The position numbers and the translations under genes were made by a program. The notes under the pieces are model-generated. The model had not been told where the DNA came from. It saw only the letters and a list, made by a program, of their open reading frames with translations, and did not search any database. DNA of 13,020 nt from an uncultured Opitutia bacterium (GTDB lineage: Bacteria; Verrucomicrobiota; Verrucomicrobiia; Opitutales; UBA953), in contig CAIYUD010000128.1 of the NCBI GenBank assembly GCA_903929325.1, positions 1 to 13,020 of the forward strand, read 5' to 3'. This document shows, one piece after another, positions 7,440 through 13,020 of the stretch (positions are counted from its first letter, which is position 1; each line of letters begins with the position of its first letter).

Positions 7440-7541
7440 CCCCTTAGGGTGCGGGGTCTTGGCCCGGGGGAAAAGGCCAAAACCATGAGAAAATCCCTTG
7501 CCAAGTACCCCGTGAACCCTTTGCTCGACCTTCCGACTGCC
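7400..7541 (+). promoter_or_regulatory. Large imperfect inverted repeat / candidate structured leader of rplU-rpmA
   Basis: Three sequence blocks recur in reverse-complement order on either side of a 36-nt loop (7464-7499). GTCGGAAGG (7404-7412) pairs with 7529-7537. AAAGGGTTCAC (7429-7439) pairs with 7512-7522. GGGGT-CTTGGC (7453-7463) pairs with 7500-7511 across a single bulged T at 7506. Three more pairs (7400-7402 with 7539-7541, one a wobble) carry the stem to the base before the L21 ATG. The left arm has about 10 and 13 extra bases in its internal loops. Local hairpins exclude the long fold: GGGGGTGAA/TTCACCCCC (7421-7429/7435-7443) and TTGGCC/GGCCAA (7459-7464/7475-7480). The loop contains the SD-like GGGGGAAAAGG (7466-7476) and an in-frame ATG at 7485. 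The pairing is read directly; a role in L21 control or divergent regulation is inference. Confidence 0.6.
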
Positions 7542-7856
7542 ATGAAGGCCACGATTCTTACCTCCGGTCGCCAGTTCACTGTTAAACAAGGCGACATCTT
7601 AACCATCAACCAACTCCCTGAATCCAAGGAGGGGGACACAATCACTTTTGATAAAGTGGTTTTCCTCGGCGAAGGCGCAGCTGCTAAAATCGGCACCCCT
7701 CTCGTTGCAGGTGCTAAAGTCACCGCGAAGCTTTTAGAAAATAAGCGCGGTGACAAAATCCGTATTTTCAAACACCGCCGTCGTAAGGGCTACTATCGCC
7801 GTCGCGGACATCGCCAGGAACTTTCAGTCGTTAAGATTGAATCCATCCAAGGCTAA
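7542..7856 (+). CDS. rplU: 50S ribosomal protein L21
   Basis: L21 is a small protein of the large ribosomal subunit that binds 23S rRNA. The protein from ATG 7542 is 104 aa, the normal size, and opens with the family-typical MKATILTSGRQFTVKQGD. It ends with the basic, tyrosine-containing rRNA-binding stretch (IFKHRRRKGYYRRRGHRQ, 75-92) and a VVKIESI tail. The frame is also open upstream. An ATG at 7485, preceded by the purine run GGGGGAAAAGG, would add 19 residues, but the conserved N-terminus argues for 7542. There is no SD in front of 7542, and the preceding bases are the outer strand of the large inverted repeat. rpmA follows 33 nt downstream, the widespread L21-L27 pairing. No ysxB-type gene lies between them. 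Confidence 0.96.
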   Translation: MKATILTSGRQFTVKQGDILTINQLPESKEGDTITFDKVVFLGEGAAAKIGTPLVAGAKVTAKLLENKRGDKIRIFKHRRRKGYYRRRGHRQELSVVKIESIQG

Positions 7857-7889
7857 TTATTTTCACCCTTAACCCCTCCCTGAACTGCT

Positions 7890-8138
7890 ATGGCAACAAA
7901 GAAAGGCGGCGGAACGTCCTCGAACGGCCGCGATTCCAACTCCAAGCGACTCGGCGTTAAGCTCTACGGTGGCCAATTCGCCACCGCAGGCTCAATCCTT
8001 CTCCGTCAACGCGGTACACGCATGCGTGCAGGCCGTAACGTTGGCATGGGCCGCGACCACACCCTCTTCGCTCTCTCCGAGGGCATCGTGAAGTGGGATC
8101 GTGAGCACCGCAGCGTGCAGATTGTCCCTAAAGCCTAA
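7890..8138 (+). CDS. rpmA: 50S ribosomal protein L27
   Basis: L27 is a large-subunit ribosomal protein whose flexible N-terminus reaches toward the peptidyl-transferase centre. The 82-aa product is slightly short but complete. It starts [20 protein letters not shown], close to the common MAHKKGGG...NGRDS form with Thr for His at position 3. It continues through [33 protein letters not shown] and GIVKWD. There is no N-terminal leader of the kind that Firmicutes and some relatives cleave from L27. It is cotranscribed with rplU, and the operon ends at the strong hairpin beginning at 8150. The sequence before the ATG is pyrimidine-rich (CCCTCCCTGAACTGCT) with no SD. Confidence 0.96.
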   Translation: MATKKGGGTSSNGRDSNSKRLGVKLYGGQFATAGSILLRQRGTRMRAGRNVGMGRDHTLFALSEGIVKWDREHRSVQIVPKA

Positions 8139-8149
8139 TCGGCCTTAGC

Positions 8150-8191
8150 CCCAAAGAAAAACCCCGTCACTCGATGGGGTTTTTCTTTGGG
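8150..8191. terminator. Bidirectional intrinsic terminator between rpmA and the Dabb-domain gene
   Basis: A perfect 16-bp stem, CCCAAAGAAAAACCCC (8150-8165) against 8176-8191, extends inward by a G-T wobble and two further pairs to an ACTC tetraloop (8169-8172). The A-run and T-run lie within the outer stem, so each strand reads a GC core (CCCC/GGGG) followed by TTTTTCTTT. That makes it a factor-independent terminator for both convergent transcripts, rpmA from the left and the gene at 8210-8506 from the right. Confidence 0.93.
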
Positions 8192-8209
8192 TGAAATAAT
8201 CCGAGCAAC

Positions 8210-8506
8210 TTATTCGAAGTCGTAAATAACGACCTTCGTCCACATCGACTTACATTTTTCGACGAAGGCAAGATGGACAGGGTGGACTTGATAAACGTCG
8301 TGCGCCGCCATGCTTGGGAAGATAAGGTTGAGGCCGACCGAATACGTCCGGTCGATCACAGGACGATCGGTGGAAGAAGGCGTACCGATATGGCATTGGA
8401 TAACCCCAGGGATGGTCGCCAAGGTATTCACCTGCACCCTGAAGTCAGTACGCTGGGCGTCAGTCAAATCAGGCTTAAGCCAGAACAGAACAACATGAGA
8501 GAGCAT
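8210..8506 (-). CDS. Dabb-family (stress-responsive alpha/beta barrel) protein
   Basis: This is a 98-aa single-domain protein of the dimeric ferredoxin-like Dabb family (PF07876). The family is found in plants and bacteria, its members range from stress-induced proteins to small cyclases, and its bacterial members are mostly uncharacterised. It begins with the diagnostic MLSHVVLFWLKPDLTDAQ (1-18). It continues with a short amphipathic helix, the IPGV turn (32-35), RTYSVGLNLIFPSMAAHDVYQ (53-73) and HPVHLAFVEKC (75-85), and closes on the strand VVIYDFE (92-98). It stands alone on the minus strand between a terminator and the divergent rsmG. The ATG at 8506 has no close SD. No catalytic role or ligand can be inferred from the sequence. 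Confidence 0.88.
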   Translation of the reverse strand: MLSHVVLFWLKPDLTDAQRTDFRVQVNTLATIPGVIQCHIGTPSSTDRPVIDRTYSVGLNLIFPSMAAHDVYQVHPVHLAFVEKCKSMWTKVVIYDFE

Positions 8507-8539
8507 ACTTAACCGTAGGTCCTGGCGTCGAGTCGGCGC

Positions 8540-8576
8540 AAGCCTGAGATGCTTTAGGCTTTAGTGCCGCAGGCTT
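8540..8576 (+). promoter_or_regulatory. Overlapping alternative hairpins at the rsmG start
   Basis: One left arm, AAGCCT(G) (8540-8546), can pair with AGGCTT at 8556-8561 (6 bp) or with CAGGCTT at 8570-8576 (7 bp). The second pairing places the GTG start of rsmG (8564) in the loop. The two folds exclude each other. Both pairings can be read directly; regulation is inference, and the stems are short. Confidence 0.35.
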
Positions 8577-9268
8577 TCGAGACAGAAAACCCTGTGGACC
8601 GTATCATTCCTCTCTTCCCTGAAGTACCTGCACCTGCCTGGGAGCAACTTCGTGCGATGGCTGTGCTGCACCGGGAGTGGAATGCCAAAGTAAATTTAGT
8701 CTCCCGCAAAGATATCGACGCACTTGAGTGGCACCACTACGCACCCTGCATTGCGGCCGTACGTATGCTGAAGCTTATGAAAGGGGCGCGTGTGGTTGAC
8801 ATAGGTACAGGTGGCGGATTCCCAGGACTCATCCTCGCGGTACTCTACCCGCAGGCCGAATTTACCCTAGTTGACTCCGTTGGCAAAAAAATCGCCTGCG
8901 TAAAAGACATCGTTGTCCGCATGGGGCTGAAGAATGTCGACGTGCGCAATGCGCGCGCCGAAACGATGCGCCACGAGCACGACTTCGTCACTGGCCGCGC
9001 AGTTGCGAGCATGCCCGAGTTTATTGCCAATACCAAACAGCTCGTACGCCGAGGTGAAAGAAATTCACTGCCGAACGGTATCCTTTACTGGCAGGGCGGT
9101 GATCCCGCAGCAGAGTTTGCGGGTATCGGGATTAAGCCGAGCCACAGCTTAGAGCTTCAACCCTTACTGAGCGGGGATGAGAAGTTCTTCGAAAAGCGAA
9201 TTGTTCTGTACCGCGCCCAGGACCTGGTTCGGGCTAAAAAGCCCCCGACCCTCGAACAGAATCGTTGA
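8564..9268 (+). CDS. rsmG: 16S rRNA (guanine527-N7)-methyltransferase RsmG
   Basis: RsmG (formerly GidB) uses S-adenosylmethionine to methylate N7 of G527 in 16S rRNA; its loss gives low-level streptomycin resistance in several bacteria. The 234-aa protein has the family layout. An N-terminal helical part carries [15 protein letters not shown] (36-50) and EWHHYAPC (55-62). The SAM-binding Rossmann motif is [16 protein letters not shown] (77-92), followed by [17 protein letters not shown] (100-116), VRNARAE (127-133) and [14 protein letters not shown] (141-154). The first in-frame start is GTG 8564 and a second GTG lies at 8594; neither has an SD. It is the first gene of the rsmG-metH unit, overlapping metH if metH starts at 9268. 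Nothing suggests inactivation. Confidence 0.93.
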   Translation: MPQAFETENPVDRIIPLFPEVPAPAWEQLRAMAVLHREWNAKVNLVSRKDIDALEWHHYAPCIAAVRMLKLMKGARVVDIGTGGGFPGLILAVLYPQAEFTLVDSVGKKIACVKDIVVRMGLKNVDVRNARAETMRHEHDFVTGRAVASMPEFIANTKQLVRRGERNSLPNGILYWQGGDPAAEFAGIGIKPSHSLELQPLLSGDEKFFEKRIVLYRAQDLVRAKKPPTLEQNR

Positions 9269-9321
9269 TGACACGACCCAACCTTGACCGTGGCGGGAGA
9301 GACGGCAGGGTTAGGGGAAGC

Positions 9322-12300
9322 ATGTTGGCACAACTGCCATTAAACCCAGCAGGGGAGCGTCTACAGGCCCTCCTTGCGGAGCGTATTGTCTACTTAGACG
9401 GCGCCATGGGCACCATGCTTCAACAGCGTAAGCTCAGTGAGGCCGACTACCGCGGGGACATTCTTCGAAATCACCCTCGGGATTTAAAAGGTAACAACGA
9501 CTTACTTGTACTGACACGCCCAGAAATCGTTGAGTCGATTCACCAAGCATACCTTGAAGCGGGATCAGACATTGTTGAAACCAACACCTTTAACGGCACT
9601 TCGATTGCGCAAGCCGACTATGAACTTACCCACCTTGTCCGTGAAATCAATCAAGCTGCGGTAGCTGTCGCTCGGCGTGCCTGCAAAACAGTCGAAGCCG
9701 CACAGCCAGGCAGAACTTGCTTCGTCGCTGGTGCCATCGGTCCAACCAATAAAACATTATCGATGGGTCGCGACGTGAGCGATCCAGGCAAGCGCGACAT
9801 TACTTTCGATGAAGTCCGGGATGCGTATCGCGAACAAGTTGATGCCCTCTTGGATGCTGGGGTTGATATCCTTCTCTGCGAAACCGTTTTTGACGGCTTA
9901 GTACTCAAAGCCGCACTCGTCGCTATCGACGAAGCATTTGAAGCGCGCCAGTGCCGCGTGCCTTTAATGATTTCAGGTACGATTACGGATGCCTCAGGAC
10001 GCACCCTCACCGGACAAACCGTCGAAGCCTTCTGGAATACAGTACGCCACGCGAACCCCCTCTCGGTGGGATTAAATTGCGCCTTGGGCGGAGCGCAGAT
10101 GCGTCCACACATTGAAGAGCTCGCTCGAAAAAGTGATATAGCGGTCTCTTGTTACCCCAATGCAGGCTTACCCAACCCTCTATCCCCAACAGGATTCCCC
10201 GAAGGCCCTGAAGACACCGCGGCTATTCTCGAAACCTTTGCGCGTGATGGCTTAGTCAATGTTTTGGGCGGATGCTGTGGCACAACTCCCGATCACATTC
10301 GGGCCATTCGTCGACGCACTATAAACTGCAAGCCTCACACTCTCAGTCACCCTCCGGCGGCCTTGCGCCTCGCAGGACTTGAAGCCTTAAACCTGTCTGG
10401 TGGAGCCGCCTCATTTGTCAGTATTGGCGAGCGCACGAATGTTGCCGGTTCTAAAATTTTCCGTGAGCTAATCGAAGCGGGAAATTACGGCAAAGCGCTT
10501 ACCGTTGCAAAACAGCAAGTGGAGAACGGGGCGGCCATTATCGATATCAACTTTGACGCCGGGCTTCTCGATGGGGTCGCCGCGATGCATAAATTCCTGA
10601 ACTTAATCGCGGTTGAGCCTGATATCGCGCGCGTCCCTGTGATGATCGATTCTTCCAAATGGGAGATCCTCGAGGCAGGCCTGCGCTGCGTACAAGGTAA
10701 GCCAATCGTTAATTCGCTCTCGCTGAAAGAGGGCGAAGCTGAGCTCATTCGCCGCGCACGTGTCTGCCGTCAATACGGCGCAGCCATTGTTGTCATGGCC
10801 TTCGACGAAAAAGGACAGGCCGCGACCTTTGAGGAAAAAGTGCGCATCTCGGAGCGCGCCTACAAAGTACTCACCGAGAAGGCGGGCTTTGACGCTCAGG
10901 ATATTATCTTTGATGCAAATATCCTGACTGTCGGCACGGGTATTAAGGAGCATGAAAACTATGCCGTCGATTTCATCCAGGCTGTTCGCGAAATCAAAAA
11001 GCGTTGCCCCGGTGTACGCACGTCCGGCGGCCTTTCGAATGTATCCTTTGCTTTCCAAGGAAACAATCGTGTACGCGAAGCGATGCACACGGTCTTCCTT
11101 TACCACGCAATCGCAGCTGGGCTCGACATGGCCATCGTCAACGCAGGCATGCTCGAGGTCTACGAAGAGATTGATCCTGAACTGCGCACCTTAGTTGAAG
11201 ACGTCATCCTCAACCGACGTCCGGATGCCACTGACCGACTCGTTGAGGCCGCTGCACGTTTTGCAAAAAACCGCGTTGAAGCTGGTCCGAGTGATGCAGA
11301 CGCCTGGCGCTCATTGTCCGTCGCCGAACGCCTGAAGCATGCCCTCGTTAAAGGTGAATCGAAGCACATCAAGGAAGACACCCTGGAAGCGCTTGAAGAA
11401 CTTAAGCGCCCGATCGAAGTCATCGAAGGCCCCTTGATGGCCGGCATGCGCGTGGTGGGTGACCTCTTTGGTGCTGGAAAAATGTTCCTTCCGCAGGTCG
11501 TTAAGTCGGCACGCGTGATGAAGGCGGCTGTCGGCACACTCGAGCCAGCACTCTTAGCCGAAAAGACTGCGGGCGCGAAACGCGGCACATTCCTGATTGC
11601 GACCGTCAAAGGCGACGTTCACGACATTGGCAAAAATATCGTGGGCGTGGTTCTGTCCTGCAACAACTACAACGTTATCGATTTAGGCGTGATGGTTCCG
11701 GCCGAAAAGATTGTGGAAGAAGCCATACGGACGTCCGCTGATTTTATTGGCCTATCGGGACTCATCACACCTTCGCTCGAAGAAATGATGAGTGTGGCTG
11801 ACGCCCTCGGTCGCGCAGGCATTCAAAAGCCTCTTTTAATTGGCGGGGCGACGACGTCACGCGAACATACCGCGATTAAAATTGCGGGCCGCTACGCCGG
11901 GCCAGTCGTCCATGTCGCGGACGCGTCACTGGTCACATCTGTCTGTTCAGACCTCGGTTCAGCCGAACGTCGCGATGCCTACGTTGCAAAGCTGACGGCG
12001 ACACAAACGAAAGTCCGCGATGACTACGAAAAGCGCACACCGGCTGCCAGTGTTCCTCTGTCCATTGCGCGCACTAAACCGCTTATTCCTAAAGGAAAGC
12101 AGCCTGGCGCCCCGCTGAAACCAGGCGTAACCGTCTTTGATTCCATTGATGCGCGTGCGGTTGCTGAAATCATCGACTGGACACCGTTCTTTATTACCTG
12201 GGGCTTAAAAGGTGCCTACCCTCAAATTCTTAACTCCAAGCAATGCGGCGAACAGGCACGTAAGCTTTTTGACGATGCCCGCCTCGAACTCGAAGACTTA

Positions 12301-13011
12301 ATCGTCAATCAACGCGTGCATTTACGCGGTGTCGCTGGCATCTGGCCTGCGCGCCGAATCACCGATGACGTCGCTGTGTTCAAGGATGCTGGCCAGTCAG
12401 CACCCCTTGGCTCATTCCACTTCTTACGCGATCAAGCCGTTCGGCCGAACACTGATCGCTCGCGCTCCTTAGCTGACCTTATTTCAGATCAACCCGGCGA
12501 CCACATCGGCGCCTTCGCGGTTACCGCCGGACATGAAATCGATGCCTATGCGAAATCATTCAAAGAAAAAGACCCTTACCGAGAAATTCTTATTCAGGCG
12601 ATTGCTGACAGGCTTGCAGAGGGTTGTGCGGAATGGCTCCACCGCGAAGTACGCACACGTCTTTGGGGTTATGCTCCCGACGAAAAACTGAGCGTTAATG
12701 AGCTCATCGATGAGTCCTATGCCGGCCGACGTCCCGCTGCCGGCTACCCAGCCTGCCCCGAACACACTGAAAAAGCACTCATCTGGGAACTGTTAGATGC
12801 AGCCAAGAATACTGGCTGCACGCTGACGGAATCTTACGCCATGAACCCAGCGGCCTCGGTTTCAGGACTCTATTTCGGACACCCAGGATCTATTTACTTC
12901 GACGTCGACACCTTGCAGCGCGATCAAATTGAAGACTATGCGAAACGCAAAGGATGGACAGTGGCAGAGACTGAGCGCTGGCTGAGTTCTGTTTTGGGTT
13001 ACAAAACATGA
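9322..13011 (+). CDS. metH: Cobalamin-dependent methionine synthase MetH
   Basis: MetH transfers a methyl group from 5-methyltetrahydrofolate via cobalamin to homocysteine, making methionine. All modules are present in the 1229-aa protein. The homocysteine domain (about 15-340) has DGAMGTML and zinc ligands C253 (LNCALGG), C318 and C319 (GGCCGTT). The folate domain (about 355-640) follows, then the helical cap and B12 Rossmann domain (about 650-895), with [10 protein letters not shown] giving the cobalt-binding H767. The C-terminal reactivation domain (about 905-1229) has [11 protein letters not shown] (1141-1151) and [11 protein letters not shown] place the start at ATG 9322, preceded by AGGGGAAG, the clearest SD in the window. 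ATG 9268, forming TGATG with the rsmG stop, would add 18 Arg/Gly-rich residues. No cobalamin riboswitch can precede it given its position behind rsmG. The stop overlaps the next start (ATGA). Confidence 0.95.
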   Translation: MLAQLPLNPAGERLQALLAERIVYLDGAMGTMLQQRKLSEADYRGDILRNHPRDLKGNNDLLVLTRPEIVESIHQAYLEAGSDIVETNTFNGTSIAQADYELTHLVREINQAAVAVARRACKTVEAAQPGRTCFVAGAIGPTNKTLSMGRDVSDPGKRDITFDEVRDAYREQVDALLDAGVDILLCETVFDGLVLKAALVAIDEAFEARQCRVPLMISGTITDASGRTLTGQTVEAFWNTVRHANPLSVGLNCALGGAQMRPHIEELARKSDIAVSCYPNAGLPNPLSPTGFPEGPEDTAAILETFARDGLVNVLGGCCGTTPDHIRAIRRRTINCKPHTLSHPPAALRLAGLEALNLSGGAASFVSIGERTNVAGSKIFRELIEAGNYGKALTVAKQQVENGAAIIDINFDAGLLDGVAAMHKFLNLIAVEPDIARVPVMIDSSKWEILEAGLRCVQGKPIVNSLSLKEGEAELIRRARVCRQYGAAIVVMAFDEKGQAATFEEKVRISERAYKVLTEKAGFDAQDIIFDANILTVGTGIKEHENYAVDFIQAVREIKKRCPGVRTSGGLSNVSFAFQGNNRVREAMHTVFLYHAIAAGLDMAIVNAGMLEVYEEIDPELRTLVEDVILNRRPDATDRLVEAAARFAKNRVEAGPSDADAWRSLSVAERLKHALVKGESKHIKEDTLEALEELKRPIEVIEGPLMAGMRVVGDLFGAGKMFLPQVVKSARVMKAAVGTLEPALLAEKTAGAKRGTFLIATVKGDVHDIGKNIVGVVLSCNNYNVIDLGVMVPAEKIVEEAIRTSADFIGLSGLITPSLEEMMSVADALGRAGIQKPLLIGGATTSREHTAIKIAGRYAGPVVHVADASLVTSVCSDLGSAERRDAYVAKLTATQTKVRDDYEKRTPAASVPLSIARTKPLIPKGKQPGAPLKPGVTVFDSIDARAVAEIIDWTPFFITWGLKGAYPQILNSKQCGEQARKLFDDARLELEDLIVNQRVHLRGVAGIWPARRITDDVAVFKDAGQSAPLGSFHFLRDQAVRPNTDRSRSLADLISDQPGDHIGAFAVTAGHEIDAYAKSFKEKDPYREILIQAIADRLAEGCAEWLHREVRTRLWGYAPDEKLSVNELIDESYAGRRPAAGYPACPEHTEKALIWELLDAAKNTGCTLTESYAMNPAASVSGLYFGHPGSIYFDVDTLQRDQIEDYAKRKGWTVAETERWLSSVLGYKT

Positions 13012-13020
13012 GCAACTTAG
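13008..13020 (+). CDS. First codons of a downstream gene (truncated by window)
   Basis: An ATG at 13008 overlaps the metH stop as ATGA and opens a frame reading MSNL before the window ends. The same overlap joins acpS and nnr here, so this probably is the next gene of the rsmG-metH unit. A folate-pathway gene such as metF would make sense after metH, but four residues cannot show it. Confidence 0.4.

Noticed and set aside
7440..7589. Extension of the carbonic anhydrase frame back to an ATG at 7589
   Set aside because: It would run antisense into rplU and add a 50-residue stretch unlike the family.
9265..9321. metH start at TTG 9265 or ATG 9268
   Set aside because: The added Arg/Gly-rich residues look non-coding and ATG 9322 has a clear SD. 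ATG 9268 remains possible because of its overlap with the rsmG stop.
10603..11106. 167-aa minus-strand open frame inside metH, and similar antisense frames at 1277-1753, 2366-2995, 9651-10112 and 11160-11609
   Set aside because: They lie entirely antisense to well-conserved genes, have no domain-like composition and are expected shadows at this GC content.
1..13020. Defence system, phage, transposon, CRISPR, tRNA or biosynthetic cluster
   Set aside because: No transposase, integrase, nuclease module, repeat-spacer array or tRNA-like cloverleaf was seen. dprA is the standard transformation/recombination protein.

Overview
The window is 13 kb of ordinary bacterial chromosome, moderately GC-rich and densely coding. 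It carries eleven complete genes, the 3' part of pdxJ at the left edge and the first codons of one more gene at the right edge. I see no mobile element, CRISPR array, tRNA, rRNA or phage gene. The organism is best guessed as a member of the PVC group, probably Verrucomicrobiota (Opitutae-like). Three things suggest this: a small DUF1080 (3-keto-disaccharide hydrolase family) lipoprotein, an orphan NtrC-type regulator, and start codons that mostly lack a Shine-Dalgarno sequence. This is inference from gene content; no phylogeny was possible.

Left block (1-3722, + strand): pdxJ, acpS, nnr and dprA. pdxJ abuts acpS with no gap, acpS overlaps nnr by 4 nt (ATGA), and dprA follows 21 nt later. It reads as one operon for cofactor synthesis (pyridoxal phosphate, holo-ACP), metabolite repair (damaged NAD(P)H) and DNA processing for transformation or recombination. 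An AT-rich gap (3723-3853) then precedes a complete NtrC-family sigma54 activator with no adjacent kinase, followed by a DUF1080 lipoprotein.

Middle block: on the minus strand a gamma-class carbonic anhydrase-like protein is translationally coupled (TGATG) to a 290-aa conserved protein of unclear function. The latter converges on the lipoprotein gene with only 2 nt between stop codons. Divergent from the carbonic anhydrase gene is rplU-rpmA (ribosomal proteins L21 and L27), ended by a near-perfect bidirectional terminator. The terminator also serves a small Dabb-domain (stress-responsive A/B barrel) gene arriving from the other side.

Right block (8564-end, + strand): rsmG (16S rRNA G527 methyltransferase), then metH (cobalamin-dependent methionine synthase, all four modules), then the start of another gene overlapping metH by ATGA.

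The most unusual signal is not a gene. Between the carbonic anhydrase gene and rplU lies a large imperfect inverted repeat (7400-7463 against 7500-7541). Three conserved blocks pair in register, about 34 base pairs in all, and the repeat ends exactly at the L21 ATG. An SD-like purine run and an alternative in-frame ATG lie in its loop. It could be a structured leader controlling rplU-rpmA, or a DNA-level element shared by the two divergent genes.
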